Numbered from the stretch's first letter, positions 1 through 5,622 are shown. The stretch: DNA of 5,799 nt from Verrucomicrobia bacterium UBA673 (GCA_002299785.1 DBNL01000056.1:30102-35900), one strand, 5' to 3'. Program-made: numbers and translations. The notes: a model not told the origin generated them from the letters alone.

Positions 1-660
1 GTCGGCCACAAGACGAGCCTGATTCCGCGCAGCAACAACAGCTCGCAGATTCGGTTGCACTGCGACGTGAACGATGGAGTGACGGTCGAGCACGTCATCA
101 CCGCAAGCCACGACGAGGTCGATTTTCAGCTCACCGCGTACAATCCCACAAACAAACGCTCCGAGACGCACTGGGCTCAGCCGTGCATTCGCATCGGCAA
201 ATTCACCGGCACCGGCGCGGATGCGACCGCCGACAAATACGCCTACATCAAAAAGAGCTTTGTCTATCTCGACGGCAAGCGGGCGATGATGCCGACGCAG
301 GGCTGGGCGACCGAGGCGCGCTACATCCCAGGACAGGTTTGGGCCGGGCCGGGCGTGCCGCGTGCCGATGTCAACCCGCGCCCGCTAAATCCCGCTGTGC
401 CTAGCAACGGGCTGATCGGCTGCTTCAGCGGCGACGGCTCAATGATCTTTGCCACCGCATTCGAGCCGTATCAGGAATTGTTCCAGGGCGTGATCCGATG
501 TCTCCACAGCGATTTCCGGCTGGGCGGCCTCGCGCCGGGCGAGACGTTGGAGATCAGGGGCAAAATCTATCTCGTGAAAAACGACGAGGCCGCGCTGCTG
601 GAGCGTTACCGTAAAGATTTCCCCTCGCACAAGGCACTGCATCGGCCGAGGAAAAAATGA
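1..660 (+). CDS. Conserved protein of unknown function, C-terminal 219 residues (5' end outside window)
   Basis: The frame is open from the first base of the window and ends at TGA 658-660, so the N-terminus, including any signal peptide, is missing. A TTG at 55 is an internal codon, not a convincing start, because the same frame continues coding-like upstream of it. I do not recognise a named domain. Visible segments that look like conserved blocks are HWAQPCIRIGKFTG, YIKKSFVYLDGKRAMMPT, WATEARYIPGQVWAGPG, NPRPLNPAVPSNGLIGCFS and PYQELFQGVIRCLHSDFRLG, followed by GLAPGETLEIRGKIYLV. The many aromatic and glycine residues and the short alternating hydrophobic stretches suggest a beta-rich, probably exported or surface-associated fold (inference). 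I associate this block pattern with uncharacterised proteins of Verrucomicrobiota and Planctomycetota, from memory only. The end is a lysine/arginine-rich tail (HRPRKK). No terminator is visible after the stop codon. Coding status is very likely; function is unknown. Confidence 0.85.
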   Translation, partial: VGHKTSLIPRSNNSSQIRLHCDVNDGVTVEHVITASHDEVDFQLTAYNPTNKRSETHWAQPCIRIGKFTGTGADATADKYAYIKKSFVYLDGKRAMMPTQGWATEARYIPGQVWAGPGVPRADVNPRPLNPAVPSNGLIGCFSGDGSMIFATAFEPYQELFQGVIRCLHSDFRLGGLAPGETLEIRGKIYLVKNDEAALLERYRKDFPSHKALHRPRKK

Positions 661-772
661 TTCGCATCTTACGCTCTCCGTCTGCGTTCTCCCGCAACCC
701 AACCCGCTGAGAGAGGAATCTTGGCAAAATGCATTTGGCTTGTTGACGCAGCTATTTTTTGTGGTGGTCGCC

Positions 773-801
773 TTGACTTGACCCGATTTGTCAGGGATAA
801 A
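773..801 (+). promoter_or_regulatory. Candidate sigma-70 promoter for the TPR-mtnA gene pair
   Basis: A -35-like TTGACT (773-778) is followed after exactly 17 nt by GATAAA (796-801), which matches four of six bases of TATAAT. It lies in the 155-nt gap (661-815) after the unknown-function gene and just before the TPR gene. Initiation would be near 807-809, giving a very short leader before the TTG at 816. The rest of the gap shows nothing else convincing. No hairpin plus T-run terminator is visible for the upstream gene, so read-through from it is also possible. Confidence 0.4.
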
Positions 802-815
802 AGTCGCACTTCATT

Positions 816-1226
816 TTGGAGAATTCAACTGCAAGACAACCACTTTCGAACAAGGAGAAACGGGATCTGGACGTCGAGATCGGCTTTTTGGAGGGTCTCA
901 CCAAGCGTGACCCCCAGTACGTTGAGGCGCTCCAGTTGCTTGGGGACAACTACACGAAGCGCGACCGCTTCCACGACGGACTAACCGTCGATGAGCACTT
1001 GTCCCGGCTTCTCCCTGAGGACTCGATGGTCCATTATAATCTCGCCTGCAGCTACTCGCTTACCGATCGAATCGACGAGTCCATCACCGCGCTCGTCAAG
1101 GCCGTCCACCTCGGCTACGATGACTCCCGGTGGATGGACACCGACCCCGACCTCAACAACGTCCGCACCGACCCGCGCTATCAGCGAATTCGGCGCCAAC
1201 TGGAGGTCAAGATCAGTAGCCACTGA
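816..1226 (+). CDS. Small tetratricopeptide-repeat (TPR) protein, 136 aa
   Basis: This is a soluble helical repeat protein without signal peptide or membrane segment, so probably a cytoplasmic protein-interaction scaffold; its partner is unknown. Residues about 19-66 form one helical repeat pair (RDPQYVEALQLLGDNYTKRD, then a second helix with VDEHLSRLLPED). Residues about 70-103 form a more canonical TPR (MVHYNLACSYSLTDRIDESI, then TALVKAVHLGYDD). The C-terminal DPDLNNVRTDPRYQRI resembles the short capping block found at the end of TPR groups. The start is uncertain. TTG 816 is the only usual start codon after the in-frame stop TAA 798-800 that keeps the whole repeat, but it has no Shine-Dalgarno. 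An AAGGAG at 852-857 would suit only a CTG at 867, which seems unlikely. The stop lies 15 nt before the mtnA-like ATG, so the two genes are probably co-transcribed. No function can be assigned beyond the fold. Confidence 0.82.
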   Translation: MENSTARQPLSNKEKRDLDVEIGFLEGLTKRDPQYVEALQLLGDNYTKRDRFHDGLTVDEHLSRLLPEDSMVHYNLACSYSLTDRIDESITALVKAVHLGYDDSRWMDTDPDLNNVRTDPRYQRIRRQLEVKISSH

Positions 1227-1241
1227 CCCGCGCTCTGCGCC

Positions 1242-2351
1242 ATGAAAGTCACCCACCAAGGCAAGTCCCGGCATTACCGGACGGTCTGGTTTGACAAGGC
1301 GAGCAACCGCGTCCGGCTCATCGAGCAGAGGCTGCTCCCGCATAAATTCAAAGTCGTCTCCACCGCCGACTACCGCGAAACTGCACGGGCCATCACCGAC
1401 ATGATCGTTCGCGGCGCGGGCGCGATCGGCGCTGCGGCGGCTTACGGGCTTGCGCAGGGCGCACGGGCTTATCGCAGGGGTGGACTCAAGGCGTTCGAGC
1501 GGCACTTGGCCAAGGTGCACCACACTCTCGCCGAGGCGCGCCCCACCGCCGTCGATCCGCTCAACGCCATGCACGGCATGCTGGCGCAAATGACCGGCGA
1601 CACCGTTGCCGAGCGGCAACAGCAGGCTCTGACCGCCGCCGAACAATTCGCCGAGGATGACGTCGCCCACTGCGAAGCGCTTGGCCAACACGGCGAACAG
1701 CTGATCCACGAGGGCGCTCGCGTACTAACCCACTGCAACGCTGGCTGGCTGGCGTTCGTGGACGTCGGCTCCGCCACCGCACCGATGTACGCCGCACAGG
1801 CCAATGGCAAATCGTTCCATGTTTTTTGTGACGAGACACGACCGCGCTCGCAGGGCGCCATCCTCACCGCTTGGGAACTGGCGCAGCAGGGTATCGCGCA
1901 CGACATCATCGCTGACAACGCCGCCGGTCATTTTATGCAGCTCGGCGAGATCGACCTCGTCATCACCGGCAGCGACCGCGTGCTTGGCCGCACCGGCGAG
2001 GTGGCCAACAAGATCGGCACCTACACCAAAGCTGTCCTGGCCAAGCGGCACGGCATCCCGTTTTACGTCGCCATCCCGCTCTCGACCATCGACTGGGAAC
2101 TCGAGTCTGGCCAGGCCATTCCAATCGAGGAACGCGACGAAGACGAAGTGCTAAGTGCTTGGGGCGTGACGCCGAGCGGCCGTCGGCAGCAGATGCGTCT
2201 AGCCAATCCCAGCAGCAACGCGCGCAACCCGGCGTTTGACGTCACACCGCCGGAACTAATCACCGGTATCATCACCCCACTCGGCATTTTCAAGCCGCGC
2301 CAACTCTGGAAACACCGCGCCAAGCTTGGCCAAGCGGCTACGATTTGCTGA
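1242..2351 (+). CDS. mtnA: S-methyl-5-thioribose-1-phosphate isomerase (MtnA) family protein, 369 aa
   Basis: MtnA converts the aldose 5-methylthioribose 1-phosphate to the ketose 5-methylthioribulose 1-phosphate in the cytoplasm, in methionine salvage or in related disposal of 5'-deoxynucleoside waste. The protein has the full family length and core. RGAGAIG (residues 57-63) is the phosphate-binding segment. LTHCNAG (162-168) carries the catalytic Cys165, DETRPRSQG (197-205) follows, DNAAGH (225-230) is conserved, GSDRV (243-247) holds the catalytic Asp245, and NKIGTY (256-261), then PIEER (294-298) and NPAFDVTPPELITGII (329-344). Most MtnA proteins read RGAPAIG; glycine replaces proline here. 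From memory, the TIDW...IPIEER region resembles the subgroup typified by the Rhodospirillum enzyme. The 18 or so residues after GIFKP form a poorly conserved tail that includes a copy of the CTTGGCCAAG palindrome. The start ATG 1242 places the family N-terminus correctly, though no Shine-Dalgarno is present. The exact substrate is less certain than the family, because no other salvage gene is adjacent. Confidence 0.93.
   Translation: MKVTHQGKSRHYRTVWFDKASNRVRLIEQRLLPHKFKVVSTADYRETARAITDMIVRGAGAIGAAAAYGLAQGARAYRRGGLKAFERHLAKVHHTLAEARPTAVDPLNAMHGMLAQMTGDTVAERQQQALTAAEQFAEDDVAHCEALGQHGEQLIHEGARVLTHCNAGWLAFVDVGSATAPMYAAQANGKSFHVFCDETRPRSQGAILTAWELAQQGIAHDIIADNAAGHFMQLGEIDLVITGSDRVLGRTGEVANKIGTYTKAVLAKRHGIPFYVAIPLSTIDWELESGQAIPIEERDEDEVLSAWGVTPSGRRQQMRLANPSSNARNPAFDVTPPELITGIITPLGIFKPRQLWKHRAKLGQAATIC
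1505..1514. repeat. CTTGGCCAAG palindrome, copy 1 (inside mtnA)
   Basis: This is a perfect 10-bp self-complementary copy, read in mtnA as the codons for Leu-Ala-Lys within HLAKV. That register differs from the copies at 2325 and 5110, which are read as Leu-Gly-Gln-Ala. The change of frame argues that the DNA, not the peptide, is conserved. Confidence 0.7.
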
Positions 2352-2372
2352 TGGCACATGCGCTTGGCCAAG
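2325..2372 (+). repeat. 12-bp perfect inverted repeat spanning the mtnA stop codon
   Basis: CTTGGCCAAGCG (2325-2336) and its exact reverse complement CGCTTGGCCAAG (2361-2372) flank a 24-nt loop (2337-2360). The loop contains the mtnA stop TGA (2349-2351) and a possible ATG (2358). Each arm includes the self-complementary decamer CTTGGCCAAG. The left arm also overlaps a second palindrome, GCCAAGCTTGGC (2319-2330), so alternative foldings compete. No T-run follows the right arm, so it is not a classical intrinsic terminator. It could stabilise the mRNA end, act as an attenuator, or simply be two insertions of the repeated palindrome. Confidence 0.6.
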
Positions 2373-2462
2373 GCCGAGGCGCACCACGACTTAGTAAACC
2401 AAATCGAGACTGATCTGGTTCAGATTGAGGTTGCGGCGCTGCTTAGAAATTTAAGGAACTGA
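2358..2462 (+). CDS. Possible small ORF (34 aa) after mtnA; speculative
   Basis: An ATG at 2358 opens 34 codons ending at TGA 2460-2462. The predicted peptide begins MRLAKAEAHHDLVNQIETDL and is charged and strongly helix-forming. It lies in the same frame as mtnA, seven bases after the mtnA stop, and no Shine-Dalgarno precedes it. The -1 frame stays open beyond the stop, from 2447 to TGA 2543-2545, and encodes another helix-like charged stretch (LELERVNLEVEAEMARRR). At the junction lies AAATTTA (2447-2453), with the 0-frame codons AAT TTA. Together this could be a roughly 60-residue helical protein made by frameshifting, a gene broken by one indel, or chance. I recognise no family. Confidence 0.25.
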   Translation: MRLAKAEAHHDLVNQIETDLVQIEVAALLRNLRN

Positions 2463-2559
2463 CCAGGCGAACCCATCCACTCGAACTGGAACGAGTCAAT
2501 CTGGAGGTGGAAGCCGAGATGGCGCGGCGGCGAACGCAAAAGTGAGGAGGAGAGCGAGG

Positions 2560-2583
2560 AGTAACCCCTCCACGTTACTTTTT
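2560..2583 (+). terminator. Weak intrinsic-terminator-like hairpin at the mtnA/TAXI convergent junction
   Basis: AGTAAC (2560-2565) can pair with GTTACT (2574-2579) over an 8-nt loop, followed on the + strand by TTTTT (2579-2583). Longer imperfect pairing is possible between CGAGGAG (2555-2561) and CTCCTCG (2584-2590). The position suits termination of the + strand mtnA transcript. The right arm contains the stop codon of the - strand TAXI gene (2575-2577). The stem is short and AT-rich, so confidence is limited. No T-run follows it on the - strand. Confidence 0.35.
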
Positions 2584-3981
2584 CTCCTCGATCGCCCTGG
2601 CAAGATTCGCGATCTCGCCGCCCAGCCGGACGCGGGTCATCTTGGCGTTGAGCTTCTCGCTCAACGAGGCGCACAACTCAAGGAAGCAGTCGGTGCCCGG
2701 CTCATCCTGTAGTTGATGCCCGGAGAAGTCCTTGAAACAATCCTGCCGAAGGTACGTGAGTTGATCCTGCAAAATCTGGAGTTTTTCCATGTCGTTCCCC
2801 TTTTTTTCGGTGTCGAGAGCCATCTGTTGCCGCTCAATATCGATCACCCCGCGGATGTAATGGTCGAGCCGGGTCTCCTTGGTCCGCTCTTTTCTCTTTT
2901 GATACCACTGAAAACCGAGGAATCCCGCGACAACAATCGACACAAAAAATGAGCGCATGCTCTCCCACATATCAACCAACGCGGGCTCGATGAATGTCCG
3001 GGTGTTCGGCTCGTAAACCCACTTGGCCCCCTCGTGAACGGGGAAAAAAGGGCGGGAGCTGGCGAACGGTTTGCCCTGCTCGAACAACTCGCCCAGCCGG
3101 TTCTCCTTTTGAAACGGCGTCTTAAGAATTTCCTGGGTGATTCTTTCCACAAAGCCGCTTTCGACATCGCTGCGCGTGATGAGATGCGCGCCGGTTGCCA
3201 CGGTTTGGATATCGGCCCTCGGAACCGCCTCGCCCTCGAACTGGTAAATGCCGCGCGGCACCTTGAATGGCGACAGGTGTAGCTCCATCGCCGCCAGCGC
3301 CTCATTGTTCGGGATGCTAAGGAAACGAACTTTGCCCGTGCGTGCCAGCGTTTCAAACACGTCCGCCTGCATGCCGACTGTGATGAAGGCCGCATCCATT
3401 TCATCCCTGTCAAACGCATCGATCAACTCCGTGTATGGCATGTTGCGATGGTTCTCCCCCGGTTGCATGTCAAGGCTCCGGAGCAGTAGTCGCGACATCG
3501 GGTAGTCGGCGGAAAGCTCCGGGCCAAGGTTGACAACTTTCCCTTTCAAGTCCTGCAGCGATTCAATCCCGCTTCCGTTCCTCACGGCAATGTGCAGCGG
3601 CTGCGAATAAAGATTCGCCATGAACGCCACCTGCCCGAGCTCGGCAGAATCAATCTTTAGCGCCTCCTTCTCCATCAACTTCGGGGCGAACTCTTTCAGA
3701 TTTTTGCGCGAGCCCGGCTGGAACAACGCCAGGTCAACCTTGGCCTCTGCCACCAGTTTCAGGTTCTCCAGCGACCCCGCAGTCGTCAGCACCGTGGCCT
3801 TGCGGCCAAGCCGAGTGACCACGTTCGAGAGGCTGAGTGCGATTGGATGATACAGTCCCTTCTCCGGGCCGCCAGCGATGACGATGGTGCGGTTCAGGCC
3901 AATCAGGGCCTTGACTAGCTGATACAGCGGCAAGCAGATCAACACGCTCAACAGGCCGATAGTGATCCATTTTTGTTTCAT
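2575..3981 (-). CDS. TAXI-type substrate-binding protein with two membrane anchors and a C-terminal coiled coil, 468 aa
   Basis: TAXI proteins are the solute-receptor family of TRAP transporters with type-2 periplasmic-binding folds. Residues about 5-29 (TIGLLSVLICLPLYQLVKAL) form an N-terminal membrane segment. The binding domain follows, with GGPEKGLYHPIALSLSNVV (37-55) as the characteristic N-terminal ligand-binding block, TAGSLENLKLVAEAKVDLAL (67-86), a central GIESLQDLKGKVVNLGP block (138-154), DAAFITVGM (197-205) and FFPVHEGAKWVYEP (312-325). A second membrane segment lies at about 344-360 (SFFVSIVVAGFLGFQWY). After it comes a roughly 108-residue charged tail with coiled-coil-like stretches (DMEKLQILQDQLTYLRQD, then LCASLSEKLNAKMTRV). 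Predicted topology is N-in, periplasmic receptor, C-in. ATG 3981 is chosen because it directly precedes the membrane helix; an upstream extension to 4167 is not TAXI-like. No TRAP permease gene is in the window, and a divergent NtrC-type regulator is adjacent, so a sensing role is possible (inference). Transport with a distant permease is the alternative. Confidence 0.88.
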   Translation of the reverse strand: MKQKWITIGLLSVLICLPLYQLVKALIGLNRTIVIAGGPEKGLYHPIALSLSNVVTRLGRKATVLTTAGSLENLKLVAEAKVDLALFQPGSRKNLKEFAPKLMEKEALKIDSAELGQVAFMANLYSQPLHIAVRNGSGIESLQDLKGKVVNLGPELSADYPMSRLLLRSLDMQPGENHRNMPYTELIDAFDRDEMDAAFITVGMQADVFETLARTGKVRFLSIPNNEALAAMELHLSPFKVPRGIYQFEGEAVPRADIQTVATGAHLITRSDVESGFVERITQEILKTPFQKENRLGELFEQGKPFASSRPFFPVHEGAKWVYEPNTRTFIEPALVDMWESMRSFFVSIVVAGFLGFQWYQKRKERTKETRLDHYIRGVIDIERQQMALDTEKKGNDMEKLQILQDQLTYLRQDCFKDFSGHQLQDEPGTDCFLELCASLSEKLNAKMTRVRLGGEIANLARAIEEKK

Positions 3982-4004
3982 GCCGTTGAAAAATTCAGCA
4001 AAAA

Positions 4005-4033
4005 ATAATATCGCTTGGCCAAGCGGCAGGCAA
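4005..4033 (-). promoter_or_regulatory. Candidate promoter of the TAXI gene with a palindrome in its spacer
   Basis: Read on the - strand, TTGCCT (4033-4028) and TATTAT (4010-4005) are separated by exactly 17 nt and match the sigma-70 consensus at four of six and five of six positions. Initiation would be near 3998, about 16 nt before the ATG at 3981. The spacer (4011-4027) contains the 14-bp palindrome CGCTTGGCCAAGCG (4012-4025), ideally placed for a repressor or MerR-type activator. It is, however, also a copy of the repeated decamer seen throughout the window. Confidence 0.45.
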
Positions 4034-4097
4034 GTTCGCAATACCAAGCCAGGCGCGAGTCCGTTTTGTCCTTGTCCTTTGTCATCGAAAAAATAAT

Positions 4098-4126
4098 CGA
4101 GTACGAGAGAGAAGGGACGAGTACGA
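4098..4126 (+). repeat. Direct repeat of CGAGTACGA at 20-bp spacing (possible operator)
   Basis: CGAGTACGA occurs at 4098-4106 and again at 4118-4126, start-to-start distance 20 bp, close to two helical turns, in the gap between the TAXI and regulator genes. Same-face tandem sites are typical of response-regulator binding, so this could be an autoregulatory site (inference). A weak promoter-like pair, TTGTCC (4066-4071) and AAAAAT (4089-4094) with a 17-nt spacer, lies just upstream on the + strand and might serve the regulator gene. No sigma-54 GG-N10-GC element was convincing in the remaining part of the gap up to 4224. Confidence 0.3.
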
Positions 4127-4224
4127 TTTGCCCACGCCTGACGGCTGCGGACAGTCATTCCTGCCATCGCTTAACAATTCATTTTTTGGTGGCGGCGAGG
4201 CCAAGCCTCCCCGACATTGGGCGC

Positions 4225-5622
4225 GTGACGGATTCCACCCTACAGGGTGCCAGCGTGCTGGTGGTCGAGGATGAGCCGCTCCTGCGCAAACAGGTGGCGG
4301 CCGCGCTGGAGCAGCGTGACGCCGATGTGACCGCCGTCGGCACGCTCGACGAGGCGCGACGCATGATCCAGTCGCTGCCGTTCGACTTCGCGCTGCTCGA
4401 TGTCAACCTGCCCGACGGCCTTGGCACCGACCTGTTGAGCGAGAATGTTTTTTCGCCCAACACCGCCGTCGTCGTCTGCACCGCCGAGGGCGGAGTACAG
4501 GGCGCGGTCGAGGCAATCAAGAACGGCGCGCAGGATTACCTCCTTAAACCAGTCGATCCCGCCGTTTTGCCGCTCGTGCTGCACCGAGCAAAGGCCAGCC
4601 GCCAAACCGCCCGCCTAGCCGAGCACGATCGCCACGACCCCGCCGCCACCGGAGACCGCCTGTTTTTCGGCAACGCGCTTGGCCCGTTCCGCCAGCAACT
4701 CGACAAGATCATCGCCGCGGACGAGCGGCTTGGCCGCGATCTCCCCCCGGTGTTGCTCGAGGGCGAAACCGGCACCGGCAAGACCAGCATCGCCCGCTGG
4801 CTGCATCACCACGGCCCACGCGCCGCCGGGCCGCTCGTCGAGATCAACTGCCCCGCGCTGCCGGAGAGCCTCGCCGAGTCGGAGCTTTTCGGTCACGAAC
4901 GCGGCGCGTTCACCGACGCCAAGACGGCGCGCATGGGCCTCTTCGAGGCGGCCAAGGACGGCACGCTGTTTCTCGACGAACTCGCTAGCCTCCCGCTTGG
5001 CCTGCAGTCCAAGGTGCTCAAGGCGATCGAAGACAAACGCATCCGACGACTCGGCGGTAACAGGGAAATCGACGTCGATGTCCGCATCATCGCCGCGAGC
5101 AACCGCGATCTTGGCCAAGCGGTCGCCGACGGCCAGTTCCGCGACGACCTGCTCCATCGGCTGAGCTTGTTTCGCCTCGTGATCCCTCCGCTGCGCGAGC
5201 GCGGACAGGATATTTTGAAGCTGGCCGAGCAACTGCTCACGCAGCTATCCCGCCGACACCGGGTCGCCAATAAGCCGATCAGTGCCGGGGGCCGGGCGCG
5301 CCTGCTCCGCCACGCCTGGCCGGGTAACGTCCGCGAACTCAGCCACGAACTCGAGCGAACGATCGTGTTCGAGGAAGGCGATGAGTGGGACTTCGCCGCA
5401 CTCCCCGGCCCGGCGGGAACGGCGGCCAAAGAAACGGTGACGAGCGGCGCACTCAATCCGAACTTCGATTTCCCCGGGGAAGGGTTTTCTCTGGAAGCAA
5501 CCATCGACGAGTTCATCCGGCGAGCCATCGACCAGGCTGGAGGCAACGTCTCCGCCGCCGCCCGACTCCTCGGCGTCTCCCGCGACTACATCCGATACCG
5601 CCAAAAAAACAGGGCCGACTAA
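4225..5622 (+). CDS. NtrC-family sigma-54-dependent response regulator, 465 aa
   Basis: This is a cytoplasmic DNA-binding activator that, when phosphorylated, would use ATP to open promoters bound by sigma-54 RNA polymerase. Residues about 10-125 are a complete receiver: acidic pocket E15/D16, phospho-acceptor D59 (LLDVNLPDG), T86 and K108 (LLKP). The AAA+ domain, about 147-380, has Walker A GETGTGKT (180-187), the sigma-54 contact loop GAFTDA (227-232, canonical GAFTGA), Walker B GTLFLDE (246-252), ASNRDL (291-296), LLHRLSLFRLVIPPLRER (309-326) and WPGNVREL (365-372). A linker leads to a Fis-type helix-turn-helix at about 438-461 (GGNVSAAARLLGVSRDYIRY). GTG 4225 is chosen because it starts ten residues before the receiver's first strand, as is usual. 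The open frame extends upstream to 4015, but that part is not domain-like. TTG 4186 and GTG 4189 are alternatives. There is no Shine-Dalgarno at any of these. No histidine kinase is nearby. The target genes are unknown; the divergent TAXI gene is the obvious candidate. Confidence 0.95.
   Translation: MTDSTLQGASVLVVEDEPLLRKQVAAALEQRDADVTAVGTLDEARRMIQSLPFDFALLDVNLPDGLGTDLLSENVFSPNTAVVVCTAEGGVQGAVEAIKNGAQDYLLKPVDPAVLPLVLHRAKASRQTARLAEHDRHDPAATGDRLFFGNALGPFRQQLDKIIAADERLGRDLPPVLLEGETGTGKTSIARWLHHHGPRAAGPLVEINCPALPESLAESELFGHERGAFTDAKTARMGLFEAAKDGTLFLDELASLPLGLQSKVLKAIEDKRIRRLGGNREIDVDVRIIAASNRDLGQAVADGQFRDDLLHRLSLFRLVIPPLRERGQDILKLAEQLLTQLSRRHRVANKPISAGGRARLLRHAWPGNVRELSHELERTIVFEEGDEWDFAALPGPAGTAAKETVTSGALNPNFDFPGEGFSLEATIDEFIRRAIDQAGGNVSAAARLLGVSRDYIRYRQKNRAD
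5110..5119. repeat. CTTGGCCAAG palindrome, copy 5 (inside the regulator gene)
   Basis: This is a perfect 10-bp copy followed by CGG, as in the copies at 2325 and 4014, giving the extended form CTTGGCCAAGCGG. It is read as Leu-Gly-Gln-Ala, directly after the ASNRD motif of the AAA+ domain, at a position that varies among family members. Confidence 0.7.

Noticed and set aside
721..984. + strand open frame starting TTG 721 with a good purine-rich GAGAGGA upstream
   Set aside because: From about 816 on it overlaps the TPR gene in another frame, and its translation there is Ser/Arg/Thr-rich noise. The first 30 residues have no recognisable pattern either.
981..1709. Long open frame on the - strand (242 codons)
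   Set aside because: It lies antisense to the TPR and mtnA genes, both of which have clear family motifs, and its translation shows no domain. GC-rich genes commonly leave such antisense open frames.
2349..2351. Stop-codon read-through (for example selenocysteine) joining mtnA to the in-frame small ORF
   Set aside because: The MtnA domain is complete before the TGA and no characteristic selenocysteine-insertion context is evident. Being in the same frame has a one-in-three chance probability.
3982..4167. N-terminal extension of the TAXI protein to an ATG at 4167
   Set aside because: It would place 62 non-membrane residues before the signal/anchor helix and read through the candidate promoter. 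ATG 3981 fits the family.
4015..4224. N-terminal extension of the regulator to a TTG at 4015
   Set aside because: The 70 extra residues have no receiver-like pattern, and the extension would run through the TAXI promoter. GTG 4225 gives the usual receiver start.
4615..5232. Open frame of 205 codons on the - strand
   Set aside because: It is antisense to the receiver/AAA+ region of the regulator and is explained by codon bias there; no motifs are seen.
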